NCBI GenBank assembly: GCA_039583875.1
Contig: CM077153.1
Span: 115,440,568 to 115,504,567 of the forward strand
DNA length: 64,000 nucleotides
Source of the DNA: Platanthera guangdongensis
Lineage: Eukaryota > Streptophyta > Magnoliopsida > Asparagales > Orchidaceae
Reading direction: 5' to 3'
The stretch's first letter is position 1. Each line of letters opens with the position of its first letter. A program made the translations under genes and the position numbers. Below the pieces are notes generated by a model. It was given only the letters and a program-made list of their open reading frames with translations. It was not told where the DNA came from and did no database searches. Of this stretch, positions 1 to 10,605 are shown piece after piece.

Positions 1-1176
1 AACTATCTTCTATGATTAATTCTCCTTCAACAAATATTTGAGGACTGTTGGTACTAAGTATACTGGATCCTTTTGATGAATGAATCCTTACTAGAAGAAG
101 GTGCAATAATTTGTTTTGCTTTTGACCCACTTGTATTTCAGATTGTTCTCTTAGATCATCTGTAGTTGCAGCAAAAAAGAGAATGAGAAGAAGTCTCTAC
201 CGTTTCAATCTGAATTCTCTGTGTATTCTATTTGTTCTATGTTCTATATTTTATATGTTCTCTTGTTGAAATCTGAGTATATCAATTCTTAGACAATTTC
301 GAATTCTCCTCAACAAGAAATTATCTTCAGAAGGAATAAAATATCCTTCTAATCTTTGTCTTCATGAATCACGTCGACCTCTTCAAAAGTCTTATATATA
401 TTCATAATTTCTATAGAGAATTCTTCCTTTAATACTTCTTTTAACAACTCCGAGGATTCAAAAGTTTTCCATAACAATCATCTTCAAATAACTCTTGACT
501 AATATTGTGAATTTTCCATTCTGGTCTGAATTCGACGCTGCGTCGACTTCTAGTAGAAGCAACTTCTAGTAGAAGGTGCGTCGAGATCTGTTTTTAAAAT
601 AGAGCTTCTATCGACTTGGACAAATATTCATTGTTGTTTTGATATCTTATCGACGCATGCATGGTCTTCTATTTTGGAGGGGCGTCGGCTTGACTTCTTA
701 AGTAGCCCTGACATCCAATTGAAGTTACGTCGACTTTTAGTCGCCGTTGCGTTGACTTATAATTGACGCATAATTACTTTGACTGATTTTCTTCTTATAT
801 TCTGTTTGTTTTCTCATGCCCTTTGATATCCTCCACAGCTTTCTCTTCTCGAGAGCGTACCAGTTAACTCTCTTTATTCTCAGCCTTCCTTTTTCTGGTA
901 TAATGAACTATTAAAGATTTTTTCTCATTTGCTGCATGAAACTCCTCCTGGACTGGTGATGCAACTTTGTCGGCATCCTTTGATGAAACCAAAGACTTTT
1001 CAGCATTAATAACCCCTTGAGTCTCTTCAACCACTCATGCAGCCTCTTTTGCAATAATATGTATATCAATCTAGTTATTCTTCTCCTCTCTTGATGATTC
1101 CCTTGGAGCTAATGTAGTAGGATGTTCTACAATATTAGTAGGATGATCCTCCATCAATTCTTGGTCTCCCCCCTCT
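1..1176. other. Intergenic or degraded repeat sequence, no gene seen
   Basis: AT-rich and pyrimidine-rich sequence with stops in all frames. The motif GTCGAC and its variants recur between about 530 and 780, next to a short duplicated AGTAGAAG phrase, which suggests decayed repeat DNA. It may be the downstream part of the minus-strand element that follows, but no LTR boundary or coding motif is recognisable. Confidence 0.5.
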
Positions 1177-2355
1177 TCATCCTACATCCTCCCCCTTCGA
1201 AACCTCATTAGCCAATGAGGTTAAGAAAGTTCTTGTAACAGAGGAGGAAGACAACCTTTCTTGCATTCCCTTCACAGAGGCAGTAACATCATCAATCTGG
1301 ATTTGCATGTGAGTAAATGTAGTTTGGAAGTTTGTCGCATGCTCATTCGTCAGTCGAGTGAGTGAAGCAGTATCCTGCTGCGCTGTTTGGAGAATTATGG
1401 AGTCTAGATTGAAAGTGAAAGTGTCTGGCACAGTAGATGAACTAGGTCTTGCATGTGAAGAAATTTGTTTTGTGGTATGCTGCGGAGCTGGGTCAAAAAT
1501 TTGGGGTGTGGTAGAGTCTGGAGGAATGGAGGATGAAGTTGGTAAACTAGATAGAGAATTCGTTGTCGGTTGGAAGACTGGTTTGATCAGGGAAAAGAGG
1601 AGAATCGTCATGCAGTGGAGAGGGTGGAGTAGATTTTCATTGGAACCCAAGCTTAATGATTTGCCCGATCCATTTAGAGAACAAAGCTATTATGATCCTT
1701 TTTTCAGGAGGAATTTTCGCTCCTTTTGATTTACACAGACCAAGATAGTTATGATGTAGTATCTGACTCATGAATGTCATATAGACATTCTCCTTTAATG
1801 AATACTTATGAGGTTTCATCTTTAGTAGGCATTTTCCCCAGTTTATCTTCTTATCCAGAACCAGTACTCCCATCAGATGCACCTGAGCTTTAGGATTACA
1901 TCATGTGCAGAAATCTTGCATTGTAGTATTTTTCCTACAATATCTGCCAGGAACTTGTACTTTTCAGAAAAATCATTCTTTTTCAGGTGGATTGACTTGT
2001 CTTTTGAGAAGTTCATTATTTTTAGCACCTCTTTAATTTCACTGTCTAACTGTTCTATATCTGCTTCACCTAACCGGAGATTAAAGGTTCCTTGAATGGT
2101 TTTATCTGTGTTTTGAATTTCTGTTCCAGCTATGCTCCATTTCATTGTGCCATCCTCTTCAAATTGCACATTAGACACAAATTCTGACAACTCAACTTCA
2201 TAGATCTTGCATCGAGTGGATATTATCTTATTGTGGTCGAGAGTGTTGAAGAGTTGCAAAATCCCTTTGAAGGCCTTAGCCTCAGCCCCAAAAGAGTCCA
2301 AATCAATACTTAATCCTGAATTGGTCTTCGGTGCCATCGATGAACCTGTAAAACA
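1177..2355 (-). pseudogene. Gag-like 'putative plant transposon protein' fragment
   Basis: Three consecutive minus-strand frames read as one broken protein. The first part (2355 to about 1885) is acidic and helical and begins near an M-A-P-K-T motif. The middle part (1882-1637) contains an I-N-W-G-K motif and ends F-S-K-W-I-G. The last part (1650-1177) is a Ser/Thr/Pro-rich linker followed by a Gln-rich helical stretch. This order resembles the plant retrotransposon gag-like module called putative plant transposon protein domain; that match is from memory. The parts are separated by stops and frameshifts. It is fused directly to copia reverse transcriptase at its upstream side with no LTR between, so it is part of a chimeric relic. 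Confidence 0.45.
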
Positions 2356-4630
2356 CTTTTCTTGGAGAGTGTCATTGAGGAAGACACTCATGACATCCAT
2401 CCGGTAGATTTTTATCTTCTTGAAGACAACATACTCAAAGAATAGCCTTAGTTCTTCCTGGCTGGCAATTTGTGCAATTGTCTGGTTGTATTCTATCCGC
2501 TCTTCTTGCCTATATCCTTGAGCAACTAGTCTATCTTTGTTACCGACTATTACTCTATTGGAATCAAACTTGTTTCTATATACTCATTTTGTTCCAATGA
2601 CTTTGTAATTTCTAGGCTTATTGACTAGTGTCCGGACCTTGTTCCTTTCAAACTGAATTAGCTCTTCCTGCATGACAACAATCCAGTGGAGATCCTTATC
2701 TGCTTCCTCAAACTTCTTGGGTTTATATTGGGAAATAAGCAATGCAACATAGCCTCTGTTGACATTTGGTTCCTGGTTCTAACTCCACGAGTCATATCTC
2801 CTATCACTTGAGAATGTTGGTGATCCTTGAGAATTGCTCTCTCAGGATCTATTCTACCTACATCAAGTGTAGGATCAATCTCTTCAGGAGCCTCTTCTTC
2901 AACAACAATTTCAGGTTCCGCAACCTGTTCTTGATTCTGAATATTTCCTTGTGATATTTTTGGTTCATTAGTTTCTTCTTCATCAGAAGGAATATCAGCA
3001 CTGCCCAGCTGATGATAGTACTCTTTAGATGAATCTTCACCACTCTCCTTGATGCATAGTTGTTCCAACTCAGTAACAAGAGAGTCTTCTTCTAAAAAAT
3101 GATCTTATGAAAGTTTCCTCCCTCTTAGAAAATGAATTAGTTTCATTAAAAACTATATGTATGGACTTCTATTTTGAGAGTCCTTTTATTATAGCACCTA
3201 TATGCCTTGCTTAATGATGAATATCCCAAAAAGATATCATCATCAACCATCTTGTCAAATTTGGCAAGATGATTTTTTTCCATTGTTTAATATAAAACAA
3301 GCGCAACCAAATATCCTAAAGTATGAAACTATAGCAGACTTTTCTTTCAGAAGCACATAGAGAGTCTTTAGCTTAGTCTTATAGATGAGACTTCTATTCA
3401 GAACATAGTTGATAATGTTGACTGTTTCAACACAAAAGGACTTAGACAATTTGAGTCAGCCAGTAATGTCCTTGATTCAATTAGCGTTTTATTTTTTTTA
3501 TTCAGCTACCCCCATTTTGTTGTGAAGTTCTAGAAGCTAAAAAGCTTTGTCTTATTTTTCATCCTCATAGAATCTTCAAATTAACTGATTTTTAAACTCT
3601 GTGTCATGATCACTTCTGATCACAACGATTTTAGTGTTGAAATCAGATTGAACCCGTCCAATGAATCTTGAGAGAATCTTGAAAGTGCCGGACTTAGCTC
3701 TCAGAAAAAGACCCAACTGAATTTAGAAAAACATCCACTCTAACTAGGGTAAAAGACTTCCCTCATAAGCTTTGAGTGGAGACCAAATATGTCCATATGG
3801 AATAGGCATAGTGTTCTGGGAGAATCATTCTTACCAAATGTTTTGAACGATGATTTAATTTGTTTTCTCATTTGGCAAGCTCTACATGAGTTTTTTTTCT
3901 ATACTTATCTTTTGGTAAGTTCCCAATCAAATTGTTCTTAACTACCTTGACTATGGTCTTATGATTTAAATGACCAAGTCTCTTATGCCAAAACTCATTT
4001 CTATCTATATCTGAATTGTTCTTAACTACATACACATTGACTTTTCCATAGCGAGATAATATTATTGCATCTGACTTAGAGCTGACTATTTGACATAAAT
4101 TGTGGATGAAGACAAACTTGTATTTACCATCACAAAGCTGACTAATGTTAATGAGATTATTTTGAAGACCTTCAACTTAAGTTACCTTAGAAAACAAGAT
4201 GTGTCAAATTCTTATCATACCATATCCTTTGGTTTGACCACATTTGGAGTCACCAAATATTATCTTAGGGCTATCTTTGGCCTTATAATGTTCCAGAAGA
4301 TTCTTCTGTCTAGTCATGTGCCTAGAGTAGCCACTGTCCAAGTAGCACAGCTGGTTTGTGGATGAACAACTCCCAAGCCACACAAGCAACTAAATATTTG
4401 TTGGGACCCAGGTTACCTTGGGCCCATTTCCTCTACCATTATATGGGGTTATGAAAGTATATGCCGACCTTTCATGACACCCCTTGGGATGGAAGAGTGT
4501 TGGTCCATTCAACAAACAACTTCTAGTATTGTCCATGTTTGTTGCAAAAATAACATTTAGATGTGTAAAGAAATTGTCATTAAACAACCTAGCATTATGC
4601 TAGTTATTTTTGCTTACTGGGAAGTTGCTG
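2356..4630 (-). pseudogene. Ty1/copia polyprotein relic (zinc knuckle to start of RT)
   Basis: Read on the minus strand the domains come in copia order. A degenerate CCHC knuckle (C-Y-F-C-N-K-H-G, about 4530-4562) is followed by a protease core, Y-L-D-S-G-Y-S-R-H-M-T, within 4204-4389. Next are integrase remnants with a conserved I-S-Y-F-R-I-F-G-C-like block at 3255-3449, then an acidic linker at about 2658-3068. The start of reverse transcriptase follows, including a W-V-Y-R-N-K block near 2580 and M-D-V-M-S-V-F-L-N-D at 2400. Many stops and frameshifts interrupt it. RT is cut off just after the L-N-D motif, so the polymerase active site and RNase H are absent. The acidic linker and block spacing suggest a SIRE/Maximus-like copia lineage, but this is inference. 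Confidence 0.75.
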
Positions 4631-4758
4631 TCACGGCCCAGGCCCGACTCAAGGAGTCTTAATGAGAACCGACTGGTTCAACCGTGAGGGCTGCAACCCA
4701 AGTGACCCCAACACATTTCTGGCTTGTTTATCAGCGCAGCGTGGTGTTGGCGCAGCAC
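4631..4758 (-). repeat. Headless second copy of a SINE body
   Basis: About 127 bp here repeat the body of the neighbouring SINE (4774-4898) with roughly ten differences by eye. It begins with the shared CACGGCCCAGGCCCG block and reaches the GTTATCAGCGC block. It has no A box or B box, so it is a tRNA-headless copy. It lies directly downstream of the SINE's A-rich tail, giving a head-body-tail-body order in the SINE direction. Confidence 0.65.
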
Positions 4759-4765
4759 AGTGCAC

Positions 4766-4980
4766 TTTTTTTGTCATGGCCCAGGCCCGGCTCAAGGAGT
4801 CTTAATGAGAGCCGACTAGTTCAACCGTGAGGGCTGCATCCCAAGTGACCCTAACGCATTTCTGGCCTGTTTATCAGCGCATCACGGTGTTGGCGTTGTG
4901 TCTCGAACCCGCAACCCTTGATAAGGAGCCTTAATATTACTCCTCATCACCAACTGAGCTGCAGTCATGGGGCGAGTCTC
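4766..4980 (-). mobile_element. tRNA-derived SINE with A box, B box and A-tail
   Basis: On the minus strand this stretch has AGCTCAGTTGGTGATGAGG at about 4942-4960, matching the RNA polymerase III A box of a tRNA-like head. About 40 bp later it has GCGGGTTCGAGAC at about 4900-4912, matching the B box. A 125-bp non-tRNA body follows and ends GGCCATGACAAAAAAA at 4767-4780, an A-rich tail. A tRNA gene is unlikely because no cloverleaf arms pair around these boxes. The upstream end abuts a chromovirus pol fragment, so the exact 5' end is uncertain by about 10-20 bp. I did not find a clear target-site duplication. Confidence 0.6.
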
Positions 4981-6005
4981 TCGAGCTCCTATGAAGAAAT
5001 CCAAGTAGCACCGTGTAGCGGTCGACCGCTCCAACAGAAAAGATAGCGCACAATATCTCGCCTGCCCGTGGTGTAGAAGTCGTGGTCGATGATCTGAAGT
5101 ACGTCGTCTGTGGAAGTAGGTGACTCTGGATGTAATGTAGCTCTGTGTGACAATAACGTATCTCCGTCTGGCAATAATGTCTCTCCATCTAACTTCTGTG
5201 TCGGTGGAACCGTCAGTGGTGCAATGCGATCCTCATGGTACGACTCCGCGGGTGGTAATAAAGAGGGACTGGTGGATGCAATAGGAGGTGAAGGCTCAGG
5301 TAGATGGGCTATGGGTGATGAAGACTCAGGTGGAGGTGTGAAAAAAAGGTCCACATACACATGCTCCTCGTAGTAAGAGGTCAAATCCTCTACGTTGAAT
5401 ACTCGGCTGATGCCCATACCTTGAGGGATGTCAATCTCATGTGTTCGTACCAATACGTCGTACGACAGTATAAGAGCTCATTCTGCTAGCGCTTAATTTA
5501 TTTGTTGGTCCCTGCGAGACCTCTCTTAGTTCGAATGCAAATCAATACTTGTTCTCCCGCCTTAAAAATTTGTTCCCGCTTGTGCTCGTCTGCTAGATCC
5601 TTATAATAATCATTACTAGTTGCAATTTTCTTACGGACCGACTCATGAAGTGCATGCACATGCTGTATGAAAGACTCTGCTGACTCACTGGGTCTGGACT
5701 ATAGAGGAATATTCACCAAGTCTATAGGTTTCCGAGACTCATACTCTAACATGATATGAAATAGACTCAAACCAGTGGTTCTATTGACAGAGCTATTATA
5801 TGCAAATTTGGCTATGAGGAGAACAAATCCCAGGTAGACGGACTATCCCCAACAAGACAACACAACAGCGTTCCTAGACTATGGTTAACAACCCCTGTTT
5901 GTCCATCCGTCTACGAGTGATAGGCGGAGGAAAACTTTAACGTTGTATTAGTCTTCTTCCACAATGTCTTCCAAAAATGGCTCATGAAAAATTGGGATGA
6001 TCACA
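4975..6005 (-). pseudogene. Chromovirus pol 3' fragment (integrase C-terminus and chromodomain)
   Basis: Minus-strand frames match the C-terminal half of the chromovirus at 25360-32935 block by block. A T-D-G-Q-T integrase block lies near 5900, followed by a basic D-E-H-K-R-E-Q-I-F-K-A-G-E-Q-V-L segment near 5570. Then comes M-G-I-S-R-V-F-N-V-E-D-L-T-S-Y-Y-E at about 5340-5410, a Pro-rich linker, and a chromodomain ending in W-I-S-S, stop, E-L-E-R-L-A-P at about 4972-5010. Gag, protease, RT and RNase H are missing and there is no LTR. Multiple stops make it a dead fragment. It is more diverged than the intact relative, hence an older insertion. Confidence 0.75.
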
Positions 6006-6170
6006 TTCACTAGCAAATGTTAGGAGGTTATTGTGATATTCACGTTGATCAAGATTAAATAAAAAATATTCGTGTTTAGATTGCATCTTTTATTTTATTG
6101 TTAACAAACACAATTTTGTATCTCATATCTCAAGTTTGTCATGAATCTTACGATGCCATTTTTTTAGAGT

Positions 6171-6533
6171 CTTATTATCGAGTAAAGTTATTGTCTTCGG
6201 GCCCAATTACTATGTTGTGTTTCCTGTTATGTTTTATTATATGGTTATGTCTGTAGCGCGATCATTTGGGTGTTTTAAGATTTATTGTTGCATTAGGTTT
6301 TATTAGGTTGTGTTGGGTTATTAACACAAATACCCGTGTATGCTCTATTTAAGAGACCCTTAGGGTCTTGTATGTGGTATCAAAGAAAGAAGTTCTAATT
6401 TCTTGTCCCATGTCTCAGATCATGGTAGCTCTCTCCTCTAACGAGAAAGTCCCGCTTAGGCAACCATGATTACGGCCCCATAGTATCTCTTCCGCTTCCG
6501 ATCATCACTCTGACAAGCTTATAACAAATTTGT
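6171..6533 (+). repeat. Upstream copy of a direct terminal repeat
   Basis: About 360 bp starting at ATTATCGAGTAAAGTTATTG recur at 7430-7745 in the same orientation. Shared landmarks are CTTCGGGCCCAATTACTATG, GGTTGTGTTGGGTTATT and CTTGTATGTGG. This copy keeps a TATTTAAGAGACC segment that the other copy lacks. It is followed at about 6531 by TGTATCAGAG, similar to the primer-binding site for initiator tRNA-Met, which supports a 5' LTR role. Clean TG...CA ends are not evident. Confidence 0.5.
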
Positions 6534-7429
6534 ATCAGAGATCTCCTTCCTCCCTTTGATCCCCTTCTTCCGTTGCGAAGTCCAGCACCGTCAAGTTTCG
6601 TTTGCTGTTTTCTCATTCCAACCAAGACGCAGTCGCTACTTCGTTGTTCCAGAAGGCACACTGCCGTCGTTCAGTTCTAGTTCGTTGTTTCTGTTCCAGT
6701 TGCTTCTTCGTTGATATCACCTGTTAGTACCCTCGTCGTTCTTCTTCCTCCCACAGATATCTCTCCCCCATCAACGTCCCTGTGAGCAAGGCAGGTTCCT
6801 TCATCCCGATCCTGCTTCATTCCGCTACTCCGTTCTCGTTTGCTTCGCCGAAGGGTTCATTCTGTTTCGTTGACTTCCGCACGCATGCAACTAAAAGCCG
6901 TTTTCGCTTCTGCCGATTGTTTGTTGCTTCCTCTGTTTTGACAAATAGCTCAGACCGCCGCTCATCTTTCACCAACATCAGCCGTCTGAGCAGCTCCCTC
7001 GAGCCCCGGCCGTAGCGCACACTGCCTTTATCCTTCGAGCGCTGTGTTGCCCGACTGTGTAGTTGTTCCCGTCTCGAGCCCACCACAGTGTCAACAATAC
7101 TCTGCCAGCTGCATTATTAATTCCTGAAAGAATTAATTAATTTAGTCAATCTCTGGATTGATTAATTATTTATTCTATATCCTTGCAATATGGATGCTTA
7201 TTTTAGCTTCCAAGCTCTTGACGTGCGCATCATTGGACTTCTAATGTCGTTTGAGGAACTCTGTAACAAACAACTCCAGGTCACCAAGGTGCAGTCATCG
7301 CTTCTGCCGCCACCCGTTGAACCTCCCCTTCTCCACAGTGGTCGTCATTCCACAACTTTCGCCGGTCCCTGCCTTGTTGGCTCCTCCGACCACCTCGTCG
7401 CCCCTTCTGTCGGTCTTTGCTATTATCGA

Positions 7430-7745
7430 GTCAAGTTATGTGCTTCGGGCCCAATTACTATGTTGTCTGCTATTATATTTTACTATATGGTTATGTCAAT
7501 AACCCGATCGTTAGTGTGTATTAGGATTTATTGTTGTATTATATTTTATTAGGTTGTGTTGGGTTATTTACACAAATACCCTTGAGGTCTTGTATGTGGC
7601 ATCAAAAAGGAAGTTACAATTCCTTGTCCCGTGTGTGAGATCTTGGTAGCTCTTTCCTCTAACGTGCAACTTAATCAGCTTCGATTACGGCTTCGTATTA
7701 TCTCCTCCTCTGGCCACCACTCTGGCAAGCTCATTACAAAGTTAT
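7430..7745 (+). repeat. Downstream copy of the direct terminal repeat
   Basis: Diverged partner of 6171-6533, shorter through loss of the segment around TATTTAAGAGACC. It starts at ATTATCGAGTCAAGTTATGTG. Its far end is followed by AAGCTCTGATGACA at about 7750-7770, which resembles a reversed initiator tRNA-Met primer-binding site of another, minus-strand copia-type element whose LTR may continue to the right. Confidence 0.5.
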
Positions 7746-8176
7746 GTTGCACTCTAAGCTCTGATGACAAATCTGTTGCAGGATGTATAAGGGTCTAGGG
7801 TTCTATAATGCAAAACTATGATGAGAGAATCAAATTTCAAGCAAATATATTCATTTCAAATCTCACAAACCATTAATTTTTACAATTAATTATACTTTTA
7901 GATGTCAATTAGAATGTAAAGAGATTGATCCAGATGATATTTTGAAGTTTACACAGTAATTCATACGAATGTAAAAATTCACAATGTTTAATTGAAAATT
8001 GCTCTAAGTTGAAATTAAGGTTGGTGTTAAACTTGTTCAAAAAATCAGAAAGAAATTTTCAATTACAGTAACAACTAACAAGCCAAGTCTACACCTATGC
8101 AAAGTAGACAATATTTCGCTTCACCCAGAGAGTGTAAATTCATTATTCATATTAGGCGTAGCTTCACATAAGTCTA
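7746..8176. other. AT-rich spacer, no gene seen
   Basis: After a reversed PBS-like GCTCTGATGACA there is an AT-rich stretch beginning with TAGGGTTCTATAATGC. This could be a decayed LTR, but no matching partner was found in the window. No coding frame of note is present. Confidence 0.4.
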
Positions 8177-8845
8177 GGCGTGTCCATAAAGTCCGGCAGG
8201 CCCAAGCTGGTCCCTGGCTTTTTCCCAGCCAGGCTCGGACCCAGGCCGTGCCTAGGCCTCCTCTCCAAGAGGGGGCATGTCTAGGCCCTGCAGGCCGGGT
8301 CCTGACCTAGCTTGCAAAAATTAAGTCATTTAATAGAAATAATAATTAATAAATCAATTTTTTTAAACCACACAATTCCCGCACGTAGGGGGATTTTCAA
8401 TAGTAAATCACGCCCTGGGGGCGTAATTCACTATGTAAATCCCCCCCTGGGGGCAGGATTCACTATGTCAATCTTGTCTTGGGTGGGATTCACTAAGTAA
8501 ATTCCGCTTTGTGCCGGATTCACAATGTAAATCCTGCCTTGGGCGGGATTCACTATGTAAATCCCCCCTGGGCGGGATTTATTATATTTAATATTGTAAA
8601 TCCCGCCCGGTGGCAGGATTTACATGGCCTACAAGATTTACAACCAGACCTAGCACCGTGTCTAGGCCAGGCCTGGTGCCCCGGCTTAGCCTTGGCCTTG
8701 CTTGGGCCGGGCACTAGGCCTGGGCTTATTGCGGAAAAGGGGGCCTTGTTAGGCCTGGTCCGGGCCTAACTGGGCCGAGGCCTATCCAAGCCTATCCAGG
8801 CCGAGCCCGAACGGGCTGTCCGGGCCCGGGATTCTTGAACACGCC
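8177..8845. mobile_element. GC-rich non-autonomous DNA transposon (MITE-like)
   Basis: The ends form imperfect inverted repeats: GGCGTGTCCATAAA at the left and, as reverse complement, GGCGTGTTCAAGAA at the right. Both sub-terminal regions are dense in AGGCC/GGCCT and CCCGGG-like motifs that can pair across the element. The centre (8390-8640) is a tandem array. There is no transposase reading frame, and the short frames present are translations of the array. I could not identify a convincing target-site duplication, so the superfamily is left open. Confidence 0.55.
8390..8640. repeat. Tandem array of about 32-bp semi-palindromic units
   Basis: About seven degenerate units read GGCGGGATTCACTATGTAAA followed by TCCCGCC or TCCCCCC. 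Each unit has GGCGGGATT at one side and AATCCCGCC at the other, so it can fold on itself. Units differ by substitutions and short indels. The array is the core of the MITE-like element at 8177-8845. The peptide-like periodicity it creates in several frames is a by-product. Confidence 0.75.
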
Positions 8846-9179
8846 GACATCAGTTTAAAATTTCATTAAGCAATAATTGCTTATTATTTCTCTCAAAATG
8901 ACTGCATAATAATTTCCTAAATATATAGATAATAACCTTTAGGGTCCGTTCGTTAGGTCAGAATTGGAGCATTGGAATTCAATTGACAATTTCAATTCCA
9001 GCGTTTGGGGTCCATAAAAATATATCGAAATTGGAATTCATTTCAATTCCCATAGGAATTGGTTATTAAGGAAATATGCCTCAATTCCGACTTCGTTAGG
9101 TCTTCATTCGCAATTCCCACCACACCAGTGCACCCCTGACTCTCTCAAAAAGAACTTGACGCCAACTTTGTTGTTCACT

Positions 9180-9905
9180 CGGGGGCGCATTTTTTGCCCA
9201 AGAGCGAATTTTTCGACGGGGAACACATTTTTTCGCTTCGGAGAGAATATTTTGCCGAGGCGCGCATTTTACGCCTAGGCGCGTATTTTTCGGCCAGACG
9301 AACATTTTTCTGCAGGGCGCACATTTTTCGACCGGGAGCACATTTTTTGTCTGGGTGCACATTTTTCGCTCATGCGCGCATTTTTCAGACGGGCGTGCAT
9401 TTTACGGCCAGAAGCGTATCTTTCCGCCCAGGCGTGCATTTTTTCTATCGGGCGCACATTTTTTCTATCGGGCGCGCATTTTTTCACCCCAGCGTGCATT
9501 TTTCGGCCGGCAAGCTTTTTTCGGCCAGGTGTGCATTTTTTCGGTCATGAGCGCTTTTTTCGGATGGGCACGCTTTTTTCGGCGGAACGCGCTTTTTTTG
9601 CCCGGGCGCATATTTTGGCCGGACACACATTTTTTGGCCGGGTGCTCATTTTTTCTCCTAGGCGCGCATTTTTCGCTCGGGCGCTCATTTTTTAGTTGGG
9701 CTGACATTTTTCTGCCGTGCACGCATTTTTTGTTCGGGCGCGCATTCTTCCCCATGAGCGCGATTTTTTTTGCCGAAACATATTTGTTCGCGCGGGTGCT
9801 AATTTTTTTGCACGGGTGCGAATTTTTCTGTTTGGGTGCAAATTGTTTGCCCGAGTCCATTTTTTTCATCCAGACCCGTTTTTTTTGCCTGGACGTAATT
9901 TTTCG
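9180..9905 (+). repeat. 20-bp minisatellite, forward block
   Basis: About 36 degenerate units of roughly 20 bp, consensus near CGGGCGCGCATTTTTTCGGC, run head to tail. A GC-rich half (GGGCGCGC) alternates with a T-run half (ATTTTTTCG). At about 9905 the orientation flips. Because the unit is 20 bp and contains few stop triplets, all three frames stay open for long stretches and read as F-F-A-R-A-like peptide repeats. These have no coding meaning that I can support. Confidence 0.85.
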
Positions 9906-10605
9906 ACTCTGGGCGAAAATATCGCGTTCGGGCGAAAAATCAGTGCTCGGGAAAAATTCGCGCCAGCGCGAATAATCCGTGCTCGGGCGAAAATTCCACG
10001 CCCAGGAGAAATATTTGTCCACGCGAAAAATACGCGCCCGGGCGATAAATACGCGCCCGGGCGATAAATAGGCGCCCGGCCGATAAATACGTGCACAGAC
10101 GATAAATTTGCGCCCGGGAGAAAATAACGCGGCCTGGCGAAAAATTCGCTCACAGATGAAAAATTCGTGGACGAGTGAAAAAATCACGCACTGGCAGAAA
10201 ATTCGTGCCCGGGAGACGAAACAAGTTTGAGCAAAAAGTGTGGCCGGGCGAAAAATGCCCACCCGAGTGGAAAAATGCGCGCCCGGGCGGAAAAATGCGC
10301 GACCGGCGGAAATATGCGCGACCGGCGGAAATATGCGCGCCCTGGCGGAAATATGCGCGCCCGGGAGAAAAATGCGCGCCCGGGCTAAAAATGCTTGCCC
10401 GGGCGAAAAATGCATGCCCGGGCGAAAAATGTGCTCCCGAGCGAAAAATGTGCGGCCGGTCAGAAAAATGCGTGGCCGGGCGAAAAAAGGCTTGCCCGGG
10501 CGGAAAAAGCACGTACGTGCAAAAATGCGCTCTCGGACAAAAAATGCTCGCCTGGGCAGAAAAATACGCTTTCGGGCAAAAAATGCACACTCGGGCAAAA
10601 AAAAT
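9906..10605 (-). repeat. 20-bp minisatellite, inverted block
   Basis: About 35 units of the same 20-bp family in reverse orientation, consensus near GCGAAAAATGCGCGCCCGGG. With 9180-9905 it makes an inverted repeat of about 1.4 kb whose two arms can pair in any 20-bp register. The units most alike lie around 10260-10460, suggesting recent local expansion there. The 377-codon open frame on the minus strand at 9465-10598 spans the flip point and is a repeat artefact. Confidence 0.85.

Larger units (their letters stand above)
6171..7745 (+). mobile_element. Probable short non-coding LTR element (TRIM/LARD-like)
   Basis: Two direct repeats (6171-6533 and 7430-7745) flank about 900 bp of C/T-rich sequence with no retrotransposon protein motif. 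A primer-binding-site-like TGTATCAGAG sits just inside the first repeat. No polypurine tract is obvious before the second repeat, and I could not define a target-site duplication. The two repeats differ by many substitutions and a deletion, so the element is old. The layout fits a terminal-repeat retrotransposon in miniature or a degraded LTR element; a segmental duplication is the alternative. Confidence 0.4.

Noticed and set aside
4895..4980. A tRNA gene on the minus strand
   Set aside because: A and B boxes are present but the arms do not pair into a cloverleaf, and the sequence continues into a repeated body with an A-tail, so a SINE fits better.
6782..7086. Ser/Arg-rich frames around 6782-7086
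   Set aside because: They are open on both strands in C/T-rich sequence within the LTR-like element and show no family match that I can recall.
7190..7552. A 120-codon plus-strand frame as a gene
   Set aside because: It runs from the internal non-coding part into the second direct repeat of the small element and has no recognisable domain or splice context.
9465..10598. A 377-codon minus-strand frame and several overlapping frames as a real repetitive protein
   Set aside because: All frames on both strands are open for the same reason, the 20-bp unit; peptide periodicity follows the DNA period and there is no start context or splice signal.
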